A stretch of DNA of 64,000 bases from Syngnathus acus (GCF_901709675.1 NC_051089.1:8737476-8801475), one strand, 5' to 3'; positions 25,030 to 38,263 are shown, counted from the first letter of the stretch. The notes: generated from the letters alone by a model not told the origin. Numbers and translations: made by a program.

Positions 25030-26260
25030 GTAACTGTTTAGTTAAGAACATTTTGGAGTCAGAATATTCTAAGTTAAACCAGTTGCTAATTCAACATTTT
25101 ACACAAATATACGTGTTTCTACTAAATTGTAAACACTGACAATTTCTGCTGAAAGTGAGTCGAACATCACCCTTATCTTTAGAAACAGATGGAATTAATA
25201 TGACGGCTTTCGTTTGATAGCTTAATGCACAAATCTGAACATATTGCAAAACCATCAGTCTGAGCAGAGGTCAAAAGAAGCAAAAACACAGCAACCATGA
25301 CTACCTGCCCAAACAAAGGCAAAGCCTTGTGTACCTGCAGTTACACAACAATGCCCTCTATTGGTTGCCCAGCGCTCCTTTTCCCCTAACAAAGGCCTCT
25401 TCTGTGCAGCCAGCACACAGCCGCTTCCTTCCAGCACACTCAGCGGAAAACTCATTGAAGTGCAATCACCTCAAACCTCAAAGACTAACCTTATTAACCC
25501 ACTAACTACCACAGAATGGCGTAGTATTAATTTACAAATGTTATTCAACTATAACAGTGGTCGCCGCCATAATCAGGGGGGCCTTATTAAGGCTTTAAAG
25601 GCTTTAATTAGAACAATAATGAATGAAACCACAGTAGGTGAGTGCAAGTGGAGCCAGGACGCCTCCAGCCTTTGGAGTCAGCAGACTCACAGTCGGCTTA
25701 TCTGTGTTAAGAGCATTGTACGTACGTGTGGTGTAGGCCTGCATGTGTCTGTTTACAGGCTCAGTGAAGGAGTTCTTGACAGGAAGGCACATGGAGTCTC
25801 TCGTCTCCCTGTTGCTCTCTCTACTGAACCGGAACGGTGCTGTAGACAAACAGGGGCGCCCCGGAGAGAGTGGCGAGCTAAGTGAGTGAGCACAGAGGTT
25901 TAATATGACAGCTTACACCCCTCAGCTGCTGTTTCAGGTCGAGAAAAAAGAGCCCACAATGTACATCCGACACACTATAATGCTAAATCATACGCATGCC
26001 ACCAAGAGAGGAAATGGACGGATAACAAGACGTGAAGGCGTTTTAGATTGTGCTTGATTTACAGAGGTTGGCATCTTCTCGTGAATGCATTTGAATGGTA
26101 TGCAGTGTGTGCATTGCATACAGTAGGAAGGCCTTGGAGGGCTGTTTGAACAGGAATAGAAGGGAGATTTTTTGTTTTTGTCAATCAAGCCAGATGAAAT
26201 TAGGATGGACAAATTAAATGTTCAGTATTAATTGACACTGTAAGAGAATACTAATTTAAA
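25030..26260. other. Non-coding DNA, no gene recognised
   Basis: A 174-codon plus-strand frame (25361-25885) is the only long opening. Its peptide is compositionally ordinary, matches no family I know and overlaps an open frame on the other strand. A TTTAAAGGCTTTAATTAG stretch near 25595 is homeodomain-like. Nothing else is recognised. Confidence 0.5.
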
Positions 26261-26270
26261 AAAAAAAAAA

Positions 26271-26574
26271 GTTAAAGTTAAAGTCCCAATGATCGTCCCA
26301 CACACATCTGGGTGTGGTGAAATTTGTCCTCTGCATTTAACCCATCCCCATGTGATTTTAATCCATCCCCTGGGGGAGAGGGGAGCAGTGAGCAGCAGCG
26401 GTGCCGCGCTCGGGAATCATTTGGTGATCTAACCCCCCAATTCTAACCCTTAATGCTGAGTGCCAAGCAGGGAGGCAATGGGTCCCATTTTTATAGTCTT
26501 TGGTATGACCCGGCCGGGGTTTGAACCCACAACCTTCCAGTCTCAGGGCGGACACTCTACCACTAGGCCACTGA
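26271..26574 (-). mobile_element. tRNA-derived SINE, near full length
   Basis: Read on the minus strand, the element opens with a tRNA-like head: GGCCTAGTGGTAGAG matches a pol III A box and GGGTTCAAACCC an exact B box, spaced as in tRNA genes. A non-tRNA body follows, including a GAGCGCGGCACCGC segment and a conserved-looking GAGGACAAATTTCACC block. The element ends with GACTTTAACTTTAAC-type short repeats at its 3' end (26271-26290). This is a SINE type I associate with percomorph fishes. A 13-A run (26258-26270) abuts the tail. No clear target-site duplication was seen. The tRNA head is part of the SINE and is not a functional tRNA gene. Confidence 0.85.
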
Positions 26575-26579
26575 TATTA

Positions 26580-29500
26580 TTGTGGTTGCATTTTGCAGTG
26601 TTTGCATACTTTTATCTATTTTCTGAGAAGGTGCACTGAATAACGTGAATACAAACTTTCTGTATAGTATGTTTCAAAGTGAACAACAAAATAATGTATG
26701 TATGTGTTTATTTTAATTACATTAAAATAGAACAATTGGGAAAACGTTGCTTTTCAATTGTCAATTCCAGGTTATAGAAATCATGTCTTCGTTTGCGAAT
26801 TTTCATTTAGGACTTTATGATTAGTATTAAAGGGTTGAGGAAAATTTCATGGTCATAAAGAAAATGCATTTTTAAACTATGGTAGCTTTTTTTTAAGTGT
26901 ACTGTACTGTACGTGCTTTTCATTGAACAGAAATAATATGCAACAGAAATATATTTAAAAAGTCCCAAAATTAAAATGTCATTTGGTCATACATAATCTC
27001 AGAACCCACAATGAAAATAAGTCATGCAAAAGGTATACTTAAAAAATATATATTTTGTAAGAAGGCCACATTACTAAATGATTCATCACACCAATCAGAA
27101 GAGAGAAAGAAGCCCACTGCTGACTTAACTGCTGGGTTAGTGGCAGAAAAATGGCATTCCAAAACTGCAAGGAGGCATGGATGAATAGTGCATAAAGAAC
27201 AAATTATTTTTTGTCTCAATAACCTTACAATAATTTCACACAATCAGCAATGATATGATTTGACTTATATATTTGTTCGCACTCATTTGTGTTGCTGCAA
27301 TATAACCACCCCTATTTTGGGGTGAAAACTTCTCCACTGACTTGACACCCATGTGGCTAGAAAACAGTCCACTCTTAACTTTTCATTTATATCAAATTCT
27401 CTCAAGACCATACTGGATTTTCCGATTACACAACATTTCCTTCATAGCGGAAAGTCAGCAGGGAATGATACCAAATTATATTTGTCCACTCGATCCCACT
27501 TTCAGCATTTAATTTTGTTTCCCTAAAAGATTTGGAATTGCATTTAGTTATTTCAATCAATATATGTTAGTATGCTTACATCATCTTGGATTGCAAGCTC
27601 TCTGTCAATGTGCAGTGGGCCATAAAAACCTTTGCCCACAGAATCAAGGAGACAAGTCAGTGAAATGCAACAGCAACATTAAATACAAAACAGTCCAAAT
27701 GTTTTCTCCACTATCTTAAGTCCTGCAGAATAATGTTAAAATAAGGGAGAGAAGGAATTGTGTCATATTCATGAATAATTTAGTTCTGCTTCATTTTCAA
27801 ATGCCATGAGGAAAATTGTAGGTATCTTCCAATTGCACTTTAAAGTCTTAAGAGGGAAGCTGTGCTATGCATCCATTATGATATACAGCATACCTGCACC
27901 GAGCAATAACATGATCCCATCCCCCTTTTGGATCTCAATCAGAGCTCTCTCTTTGATTAAAACACATCCAGAGCTAAAGTGTGTTTGATCTTGGAGAGGA
28001 AAATAAGACTCTGTTGTCGAGGGGAGGAGAAAATCTGGAGTGGGGGGGACAGCTTCTCTCCCCGCTGTATTTGGAAGAACTCCTGCCTGGTCAGTCATTT
28101 GTGAATAAAACCATCCACAATGAAAAGGGGGAAAAAACATACAGCCTGTATGGAGATGACAGGCTTTCTGTCATTCGGAATCTCAACCCCCCTAAAGCGA
28201 TTAATCAAGCGTCTGAATGTGCGCATACAGCGAGAGGAAAACACAGCCTGGAAGGACAGATGGTAATAAGTGGTAAGAGCACTGGCACATCATATACATA
28301 TACATTAACTGACTGACTTAACTAACTGTAAATTTTTTACTGGTAGAGGTCTCACACTGATTTGACGCAGCCCCCTCTATTGCGGGGCGTGTCTGCATGA
28401 GCATGGTTTTCATTACCATTATGACAAGGGGGTAGCAAATCATATACCGTATATCATATCACATATAGTACATCTCTATTTTTATTATTTTCACATTTTT
28501 TATAGTCACAACAAATGGCGGTCTGGCAAACACGAGTTGACCTCCGAGATTCTACTGTATGTTACACTGGTGGTGATATGACAGATAATTAAAGGTCCAT
28601 CTATGACCTGCCACCAGATGCATTCTGATTCTCTCTATTGGCCACAGGAACAGAATTACAAAGCAGTGTCAGCAAGAGGGATTGTGGGTATTTTCTCCCT
28701 CTCCTACTGAAGGATTACGAGCTGCTAAGTGCTTTTGTATGAAAGAAAAACATTAGCGCGCAAACAGCAGTGGCTTCCCGGATGCCTGGGTGTGCTTTGA
28801 TGCTGGTGAGAGGCTCGAGGCCACACAGGGAAGCGCGAAACACAATCAGGCATCTGTTGGAAAAAGACAAGAAGGCCTAACGCCACGCCAGACACAGAAG
28901 TCAATTGAGGATTTTAATGCTATTTCAAATACAAGAACAGGATAGTAGTCGAAGTTAGAAACGGGCATTTTGCGCCGCTGTGGGTGTGAACACTTTGCAG
29001 ACCAATGGAAGCATTTGTTCCATTTGAATTCAGTGTGCAAGAGGTGCATGAGCTTTGATATGGAGCGAGACTTGAAAGTGACTTGCTGGAGCACAAAAGT
29101 GAAACTGCACATAAGCTAAAGTTAGCTAGGCTGATCACAGATCACCACATATAGGGCCAGCAAGGGCTGAGCATCTTGCTGCACTGACAAATGTCAGCTG
29201 CTTGATCTGAGCATCCAATTTTACGACAATGAAAAGGTGAAACAATGATTACAACAATAGCATGATTGTAAATTCCCATTTCACAGCATTCCAGTAATTG
29301 TTTTGTTAGTCTGTAAGTAATATCAGTCAATATAATCAGTGTTCTGTGGCTCTTTTGTCTCATTGTTTCTGCCAGCGCTTCGTATGTGAGCATGCATATT
29401 TAAGCAAGGCAGCCAGCTGTGAAAACAGCTTAATTGCCAGTAATCACTTCTGATGGAACATGTTTCCACTATTTGCCTCCATTAAGGATGCCTTCTTTCT

Positions 29501-30130
29501 CCTTCTCCATCAGCCAACTGCTGCTGCCGCTTGGTGCCAGGTGGAGCTGGTGGGATGATGTGCCGTTGATCAGAATTTTGGTGATGAATACATTTTGTTT
29601 GCACTTTACTTTTACACTCGGGCCAGATACTGAAGATAAAAGAGGGCATGGTCATAGGAGCGCCTGGTCTTGACAACTGAGTACAGCAAATTTTTTGGTC
29701 TATGTGCATGTAATCCATATACAGTAATGATTTATCTCATGAGGCCACAGCACCAGAATCATTTTCATATTTGATTAATTGTCATGCAAGACACTGAATC
29801 CCTAATTGCTTCTGATGAGCTGCTTGGCACCTTTCATGAGAGCTGCCATCAGTGTATTAACACCACTGATTGCTCAGCAATATTGTAAAGCACTTTAGAC
29901 ACACAATGATAAATGAAGTATGCTAAACATGCAATGCATACACTATTTAAATCACTCAAGAACACCATATATGATTTTATGATATTTTGGGGGGAAAGAA
30001 TTTGTAGCCTCCAACACACAAACATAATTAAATACATGTTTCCACCGAGTTATGTCCGTGCCATATATCGAGGGCGAGACCTCAAGAAGACAACCACTTA
30101 CAGTCACATACTGGCCTTTTTTTAGACTTT
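26580..30130. other. Non-coding DNA, no gene recognised
   Basis: No frame over 111 codons occurs and none resembles a known protein. A block near 29355-29470 is flagged as possible regulatory DNA. The rest is AT-rich with ordinary short runs. Confidence 0.55.
29355..29470. promoter_or_regulatory. Candidate regulatory block (POU/SOX/E-box/homeodomain words)
   Basis: Within about 100 bases lie an ATTGTTT SOX-type word (about 29362), ATGCATATT (29392-29400, octamer-like), CAGCTG (29414-29419), TTAATTG (29430-29436) and TAATCAC (from 29441). Such clustering is typical of neural or developmental enhancers in vertebrates. The evidence is motif content only. Confidence 0.25.
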
Positions 30131-30833
30131 AAGGCAAAGACATTTAAGTCATCGATCCTGAGACACAGAGAGACAGAAAGTTTTAACTGAATTATAAGGG
30201 CTGCCTTTAAATCTTTTCTCACAAGTGAAAAGCCTGGGTGCTAGTTTAGACTCTGAGCTCACTTTTATTACACTCATTAAAAACACAACAAAAGGAAGCT
30301 TCATTCACTTAAAGATCTTAGAGTCAAACTACTTGCATGCTTTTATGACCAATTAGTGTGATTGTTGCAATATTCTGCTTTCTAGTCTTCTCAAAAACAA
30401 TATTTCAGGTTTACATTTATTAGAGAATTCAGAGAGCATATGAAATGTCCTTACAAAAACCAAAAGGCCAATTTTAAAAATCAATGCATTGGCTCCCCGT
30501 GTATTCAAAACAATTTTTTTATATATTTATATATCATTTATTTAAATTTTCATTTTATTTTCATTGTTTTATTGTTAATGTTATGCTGATGATTATATAG
30601 TTTTAGGTCTGTGATGTTTTAAATGAATTTTGTTCAACCTTTTTTAGGTGTTATTTTACTACTTTAAGTCATGTTCCTAACTTGGTTCCTCTGGATGCCA
30701 AACACCATCGGTAATTATGTTGTTATTTCTAACCTGTGTGTATGTGTTTGTGTCTGTGCCTTGATTCTAACTCTAAAAAAGCACTTTGAGTTTTGTATGG
30801 AAAGTGCATTATAAATAATGTTTGACTAATTAA
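30130..30833 (+). mobile_element. L2/CR1-type LINE 3' fragment
   Basis: From 30228 one frame reads KSLGASLDSELTF, then IKNTTKGSFIHLK, HAFMTN, stop, CDCCNILLSSL, LENSES, stop and NVLTKTKR. These match in order the C-terminal reverse-transcriptase region of fish L2/CR1-like LINEs (NLGVxxDSELxF, IKNxTKxxFxHL, HAFxxSRLDYCNxLLxGL, RVLTxTKR). The 3' end shows the usual tail: AAAGCACTTTGAG (about 30778-30790) and AAAGTGCATTATAAATAATG (30811-30830). In-frame stops and missing segments show that it is a dead, 5'-truncated copy. Confidence 0.8.
30228..30520 (+). pseudogene. Broken LINE reverse-transcriptase C-terminal frame
   Basis: The readable part spans about 95 codons with at least two in-frame stops (after HAFMTN and after LENSESI). 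The segments LDSEL, CDCCN and LTKTKR are preserved well enough to recognise the family. The catalytic YxDD segment lies further upstream in intact elements and is not present here. It has no start codon and no expected product. Confidence 0.75.
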
Positions 30834-31069
30834 TATTCTTGCTTTAAAAAAACAGTAAAAGAAAATATAACACTCCATATTACTGTATTAGTATGTTTAC
30901 TGTAAATATCTACTTTAGTTCTCACAGTGGTGCCTGGCGACCTGTAAATATATTCACTATGAAGGCATTTAATTCTCCCTGTTAGTCCACAGTGCGGCCA
31001 GAGGTGAGCTTTAATAGGGATCAATGGCACTTTATCTGCGACAGGACCCGAGCCCATGCATGCACATCA

Positions 31070-31172
31070 CAAACAAAACAGCAGTGGATTTAATTAGAAA
31101 GAGAACTTCCAGTGACTGGCAGTGGGAATTAAATTAAAGGATTAATGCAAAGGTTCACTGGCCCTTTTTTTG
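31070..31172. promoter_or_regulatory. Candidate regulatory block (homeodomain and HNF4-like words)
   Basis: TAATTAG (31091-31097), GGAATTAAATTAAAGG, GATTAATG (from 31139) and CAAAGGTTCA (about 31148-31157, close to an HNF4/nuclear-receptor site) are packed in about 80 bases free of simple repeats. The density of TAAT words and the near symmetry around AATTAAATTAA suggest a regulatory element, but AT-rich DNA yields these words readily. Confidence 0.22.
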
Positions 31173-31616
31173 TGTTGCAGTCTCTGTCTGTGTAATGTGC
31201 TTTTCATATAAGGAATCAATATTTAATCTGGAGTGAGGGCATGGAGAGGGTGGCTGTAGGATATTGCTGTTATACATTTGGGGTTCCCAAAGCAGGGTCG
31301 AATTTCTGCTCATTAGGCACATAGTGTCTTCTTACACTTCTTAAATTATATCCACGCATTAGGTGTATAGCAAGTATTCCCTGCAAAATTCTGCACAGCG
31401 GAGTGATCCTCCGTAAAACCACTTACAGGACTCCCCCATCAGCCTGGCAAAAAAAGCTAAAAGGCTGGGAGCCCCTGGTGGAGTCCCAGTGTGCACCCTG
31501 AGGGGTGTGTTTTAGCCTAATGAAATGGGATCTCAATAGACAATAATCCTTGTAACAAGATTGAACGGGGACACCCATGTCAATATTAGCAAAAAGGATT
31601 TCTGGCTTTGGCTGGC

Positions 31617-31660
31617 ACGCATGCACACGCACGCACGTACGCAAACACACACGCACATGC
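31617..31660. repeat. Imperfect CACACGCA/GCACGCAC microsatellite
   Basis: An interrupted run of CA, CG and ACGC units. It lies inside, and helps keep open, the long minus-strand frame at 31423-31995. Confidence 0.7.
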
Positions 31661-32200
31661 TGTCTGCATGATCTCATACCTGCATGTCTCCACCCAAGCT
31701 TTAAGTGTCTTGGCTTCACCTCAAGGCTCTGGGTGGGGACCCTTAACTTTGTCCCACACCTCATCAAGTAGACATTTAAGCCCCCCTCAATGTTGCTCCC
31801 AAGTTTATTTGGGATGAATCCATCACAGATGCGCCAAGAAGGGTCGTTTGAAGACAGAGGTGTAAAAAGGGAAGTTGCTGTGTCAGCAAAATCTATGCAT
31901 AAACTAAAAAGCCTTTCGAATGACCTCGAAGCATTAGATGCCACAATGCTGCATGTCCACAGTAGTTGTCTAACATACAAGTTAATAAAAATCACTGACC
32001 CGCAAACTGCCTTGACTGAGGAATTAAAAGGCCACGACTACTAGCAGATTGCTTAACACGCACACACCCACTAAAAACAAGAATGTTAGCAATATTACAC
32101 AGGCAAAGAGCCCCAGCAGAGAGAATTAAGAGTGCGATTTTTGAAGTCTCATTTTAAACACTTGACAATTTTCTTAATCAACTAACATCTCTGTAAGGTG

Positions 32201-32233
32201 TTTGGAAGACTTACTAATTTGGAAGACTTACTG
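32201..32233. repeat. Small tandem duplication, 17-bp period
   Basis: TTTGGAAGACTTACT at 32201 recurs at 32218. It is a short two-copy slippage repeat without apparent function. Confidence 0.8.
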
Positions 32234-35200
32234 TCCCTTGATGGTGGTAAAGTTAAGTCAGGAGGTGGCAAATCCATATCTAGAGTAAAAACCCTGCAGG
32301 TGCTTCTAGATCACTTACCTGCCAATTAAGGAAAATCACAAGTGGCTATAGCCAAACAGTGGTGAGGTTTTCAGTTTCTGGACAGTCAGAGGTTTTAGTT
32401 CACCTTCAGTATCCACAGCACACATTTCTGAATTTGAATGAAGCCTAACTCACATGATTACATTTTGACCCTGTCATAGTCCCAGTCACGGATAAACACA
32501 TAAACTTGTGTTAATTGAGTGGGCCAACGGACTTGGCAGAACTTTGCAAGCGTCGCTGCTGCTGTCCTGCTAACAGCAGTCAGCTTGTGCATACTCCCTC
32601 ACCTTTCCCTCTCCCCTAATCACCAATTAGGACTCTATTAGTTTGCCCTGGCAGCTCATTTGCTCTGGAGGCAGCTGAGGAAGGTGTGGGACCCCAGCTC
32701 ATTGTGCTTGCTTCCAGGGAAAGTACCATGACCATGTGTCCCAAACATATTTATTTTTCTGCAACTAGGAAGAAAAAGGGGGTGTTCTACTGTTGAGCAG
32801 TCAACACAATTCTGTCAAGATCCTGCTTGCCACTTCATTAAAGCCAGCCCCTTGGTGAAAAGATGATTTGGGATTCCTGCTAGCCAAGCTCAGAGGAATT
32901 ATTCAAGCTGCCTCTTGTTGTAAGAGTTGCCATGCGCTAAACAGTCCCACAGTAAGGCTGTGAAATGACTCCACCGGCATCCGAGCTGAGAACCAAAGCT
33001 CTCAGGAACTTGTTAAAGCCAACAGCTCCCCATGCCCCATTTTCAGGCTAACGTCACACTAGAGAACCTTGGTTAAAAGTTCAGCATGCGAATATGCAAC
33101 AAAAAAAAAGGGGGGGGAAGTGGAGTGGACACGAGGAGAGCAGGAGAAACATTTATTATTTTATTGTATTAATTCTAATCTGTATTTTTAATCAGTATTA
33201 GAATTAGATTTGGAAAACTACTTTTTGAGATATAAATCGCCGTTCTGGGATTTTTATTTTTTATCTGACGTAAAAGCAAAATCTTGAGATACTCTATATA
33301 GGAAGCGAACTCAACTAACTTCTTAACAACTAAATGGTTGGAACCATTGTTTTCCAGATTATAAGGTAGACTGCGGTGTTGGTGTCACGGGTTATTGGCT
33401 CGTGAACGGTATCAGGGTGTTGCGTTTTATTCCTGCGAGACGTGGGAATCAAAAACCACTTGGGACATCGCAGTGTCCAAAGTCTGCACACTTTCACAAA
33501 ACCGCCAGAGACCACACACTTTGGGGTAATTTGATAGCGTGACGGCGACAATCGCTTTCAACACAAAGGGGCCAATCAAATATAGCTAATGTATATTTTG
33601 GCTTTGTCTTTAGTTTTATTTTGTAATCCCATTTCCAATATGCTGGCATCTGCAGTCTCGGCAATCTCCATGGATCCCAAGAGCATGTACAAGCAATTAA
33701 AACAATAGCATCTTTACGCCCCTGCAACCAATAAACAAGCTAATGTCACCGCTCTATAAAGACACTGAGCGTCTGGGGCAATACCCCAGCTGGATTAGAA
33801 CACAGCTCTGTGCTTTTAATACCCAGCCATAAAGAAGGTTTAAAGAAATGCATGCACTTTATTAAAGAGACTCTAAGGAAATAATATCAAATACATAACC
33901 AAGACAACAAACTGAAGTTGGGTGTGAAAGCAGACAGTATTATTTATCAACAACCATTCTACATTGCAAGTGTCTTGGGGAGGAAAAACAATGTTTTTTG
34001 TTTTTTTAACCGAATTTTAAATGTAGTGACGCATATTGCTTAATTAGCCATGCATATTTAGGAAGAAGCACAACCTCTTGAGATTCCGTGCGTACACAAA
34101 GCCAGCCAGCAGTTTTGGCCCCCTGTGAGAGTAGACGCTGATCTTCATTCGTAACATCCAAGCGCCTAATTTTGACACAACTCAGACTCACTACCAGAAA
34201 TTATGGAGTCGACGCCGGCACAAAGGGAATCTCCTGTCCAGTCCTCCCAAAGTGAATCAAAAACAGCTGCAGGTACCATCTGGGACACAACCCGAGAATT
34301 CTGCTTTGCTAAAGTGCACCACAAAACAAAAAGCAAGGTTTGTGGTGAACTTTAGTCCTTTCTATGAGGGTACACATTTTTCATCCTAAAAATAAGGTAC
34401 AGGGAGATTTGCGCAAGTGGCGAGGAATTGAGACATTTTGGACCTTTTTGTCTCTGCTTCCAATCAGTACCCATCCAGTACACCTTTTCCTTTTACTCAC
34501 ACTATGCAGAATTTAGTCCTTGTTTTAATTCTGTGTTTTACAAAAAGTCTAACGGGACTTTCGTTTAAATGAGCCATGCAGCTGGGCAAACAGAACCCCA
34601 AACCTGCGCCAGGGTCAGTAGAAAATATGGTAAGAGTAGAGCAAAAGATGGTGGGAGGAGGGAAACTAAGTATGTGGGAGAATGTCGGCTGGAGCCCAAT
34701 ATTACTGAAGGTTATTTCATGTCGGTATATGTCGGTAAGGTCAACGTGAGTACAAAACAAATCCCAATTGAAACGCCACAAAAAAGATATTTGGATTAAT
34801 GTATTTTGATCCAAATGCTTATCCATATACCTCAAATGAAACAAATTGAAATAATGCTCAAGTTTTGTTCATTCCTGCACTACAAACAAGGCCCGTGGAA
34901 GACACAAATACTCAAAGGAATCTGTGGCAGTGCCAGAAGGACTGGTTGAGAGCATTAGCATTGCACTGAGATGTTTACTTAGCACATTATGCTTGAGTTC
35001 ACATCAAACACGCCACACGTTGACTGTTGTCTCCCGACAAACGTTTGACCGTATCCTTTGGTAGGAACGCTCTAACCACACACTCATTGTGCACTTGGCA
35101 AACAGATGACAACAACCTCCCTGATGATGTTCACAGAAATTTTCTGAAGGCAAACTACACATTGTTTGTACAGTTATCTATTGACTGCATTCATACACGG

Positions 35201-37359
35201 TAATTGTATTGGTCTCTCAAGTTGAAGCAAGAAATAATTTATTTTTTGCTCATGTGTATGAACAAACTCACTGGACTAATTACTTCACGATAGAAATAAA
35301 CATTGTCTACAGTGTGTCAAAAGATTGATAGCGAAGTGAGCGAAGACCAGGCTGGTCCAGGCTGACAGGAAAAATGAAAATCATATTAGTTTGCATGAAG
35401 CTATTTATCTGAATACAACCATACATTTTGCCATACTTAGGTTATCAACCTGACGACAAGAACCGTCAAAGGTACAATCGGAGATCTGTGGTTACTTTTG
35501 TACAGCGCAAATTGTCAAGCCTCGTCTTTTGCGCCATACATTAGAGAAACAGTAAGTACATTCTGAGCAAAAGCGCCTGCAGCTCAAGAGTTACAGCATG
35601 TTCAATCCCTCAATGAAGTCCTTTCCATTCGGATCCAATTAATCTTTATTCCGTCTTACTGCCAAAATCAATCGCACTCTACTCATGATGCCTGGTTAAA
35701 ATGTCGGCTGGGGATGAGAAAAAAAAAAGGTCAGGCAGGGGACCCAGTTATATGTGAGAGTAACGGTTTGTGTAGAACCAATCCTATGCCACTTATCTAT
35801 TTTTAATAAACAAGGATCACAATAAAAACATGTGGTTTTTTTGGAGCAAAGCAAAGACATGGCTAAATATAGTCATTGTTAAAATCATCCAGGATTCAGA
35901 CTGATCCTTTGAACGCTGCTTTTTGCATTTCCTATAGATAAAATTGTCCTTTCCCCTTTCCAAATAAGGTCATCATTAAAATGCTCAATCATCGCAGGCG
36001 TAGATGTCACAGAGATCAGTTGGCTCCTCATTTGTAAACGACCTAACTGCACCCCTTGTCATTAAAGAGAATATTGTCTTCTGGTCATCCATCACCTTCA
36101 AATGCTCACTCTTGCAATCTATTGTTTAATAGGTCGAGCAGGGGCTCACTACAGTTTTTGAAGTGAATTAAACATGAAACTAATTTAGATTTTGAAGGAA
36201 AGAAGTGCTTTTATATAAAGTGATGGAAAGGAAGAGGAAACTATTAGAAGCAGGTTAATAATTGCGATTGCATTAGGCTACTTTGCAGCAACCATTTTGT
36301 AAGGCAGATAGAAAATGTGGTCGGCCCAAAGCCAACACAAACATTGCCTTGAATCTATAACGCAGAGTTCTCTGGCAAAACACTTGGTCCCCGGAAAGCA
36401 AAAGAAGAGGGTAAGACCGGAAGAAGAGGCTCCCTCAACTTCAAAGACTTTGCTGACACTACAATTATCAAGCGTAAGAGTCATGTAAATCATTCAAGAT
36501 CTTTAAAAAAAAAAAAATACTATGAGACGCCAAGTGCCCCATACACCAAACTATTTACAGCGAAGGCATACTGATGTTGAACTTTGATTTTCCTTTTCAT
36601 GAGTCGAAGCTCACACGCTTTGCCTAATCTTTATGCATCGGGGCATTGCAGGTTCACTGACAGCCAGGAATGATGAAAGCAATTGTATAGCTCATGTTGT
36701 AAAATTAAATACCTTTCCTGAAATGATAGTTTTCACATCCAGGTTCAGAGGCTCTAATTTGACATTTGCATCAGGACCTGGTAACTAAGAGTCAGAATCT
36801 TTTGCCTATGAGCTACAATTGTGTTTGTACAATTGATTTTAAGCTAGGGTCTTGGTTTTACGTTGACTTCCAAGTCCTTTGGCCTTGATGGCATAAATCT
36901 TTAAAAGCCAGTTCCTACCCATCCATTACCCAATTAGAGACACTTACTTGAGCAGTGGTGCTAAAAGACCAGAGGAAATGGTTTGGATGTGAAAGAATGG
37001 CAGAAAACATCCAGTGACGCCGAGTTCAGCAAAGATAACTGCTGCAATTCTTCGAAACAATCACAGACCTTGGAAAATGTTGACCTTGTGATGACAAAAT
37101 AATCACTGGTTAACAAATATTATGAAGGAATAATAATTCTGGGTAGACCACAGAGTTCTTTGGATTTGGCCCATCATGTCTTCTAATGTGCACCCCTGTC
37201 ATAAGAAACCAACAGTTTCCATTGGGTTGAAACAGAGTGTTTATGAGTTTTGAACGTTGTGTCAAAATCAAACACGCAGCCTTTGGCAACAAACTCCTTC
37301 TGAGGCCTAACCTGGCTCTCTTTGTGTCCTCACTGGACTGTCTCTTCTCCAGCAGGAAA

Positions 37360-37530
37360 GACTTAACAAATGGCTTTAATAGGCAGATCTCCGTTAACCA
37401 AAAGTCTAGCGGGACACCTCACAACTTTGACCACAGAGCAAATATGAGTAATTTGTATACACATCTGCTGGGAGCCATAACAGCCACAATGGGAGAAATT
37501 ACTTTATGTAATTACTTGAGAAAATATCCT
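37360..37530. promoter_or_regulatory. Candidate regulatory block (SOX and homeodomain sites)
   Basis: ACAATGG (37486-37492), a SOX consensus word, lies 16 bases before TAATTAC (37509-37515), in repeat-free DNA with even base composition. A 116-codon plus-strand frame (37237-37587) spans the block, but its peptide matches nothing I know. The block may be a conserved non-coding element. A small exon is less likely. Confidence 0.22.
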
Positions 37531-38263
37531 GGTAAAACACATGAGGATACATCGTACAATGAAAGGGCAAACAGAGGGAAGAGATGATGTGATCTGTTCC
37601 TACAGTAGCGCTTCAGGCATTTTGCGGGGAGCTTTTGAGGCAACCCCAAAGACTTCAAAATCATCTATTAGATTTACTCGCACGGAAAATGAAGCCAGCA
37701 TTCAGTCCCCCTAAAGACTTTAAGATATATGGCTGCTTTTGTAATTATCGCGGGTCACTAGCTAAATTGAGATCTTCATAAACCACCGATTTCAGCCTAA
37801 ACCTGCCACTGGAAAACTCGCAGTTGCTTGTATGTCTGGCATTTTGTTTAGCATATTCCGATACCTCTATGCGCACATTATGCGTGCACATGTACGCGGT
37901 GAAAAATGAGTTTCAGGTGGGATCGAGAGAGCCTCGTCGCCAGCTGCTGGCTGCCATTCACACCTGAGAGGAGCCATGTCCTGATGAGAATTAATGTACT
38001 CTGACGTCCTGCGGGACGCTGGCAGCCTCCAGAGGGCCTAATGAAGAAGTACAACCTTGCCAAGAGAGAGGGGGGGCACATCACAAGACGCCCTTTGGCC
38101 CCAGGGGAGGGCAGCTAGAGAGGGCATTCATTGGCGAAGGAGGCTTGGAGCAAGGATACCCAGGGGTTAAAACAGAAGGGTCAGGACTCTGTTGCTGTTT
38201 ATGTAATTTTGAGCATTTAGTCTCAGTTATGACAAGTATTAATGTTGACTGTTCTTAGACACT

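Larger units (their letters stand above)
30840..37230. other. Non-coding DNA, no gene recognised
   Basis: Contains the longest open frame of the window (minus strand 31423-31995, about 190 codons). Its Cys/Arg-rich peptide matches no family I know and part of it runs through a CACACGCA-type repeat, so I treat it as chance. A 17-bp tandem duplication and candidate regulatory DNA near 31070 are listed separately. Confidence 0.5.

Noticed and set aside
25361-25885. 174-codon plus-strand frame
   Set aside because: No family resemblance and an overlapping minus-strand frame at 25604-25849. Expected by chance in a window of this size.
26500-26574. Candidate tRNA gene
   Set aside because: The A and B boxes belong to the SINE head. 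A SINE body and tail follow directly and there is no proper acceptor stem.
31423-31995. Longest open frame (about 190 codons, minus strand)
   Set aside because: No recognisable domain, odd Cys/Arg-rich composition, overlaps other frames on the opposite strand, and part of the opening is due to a CACACGCA-type repeat.
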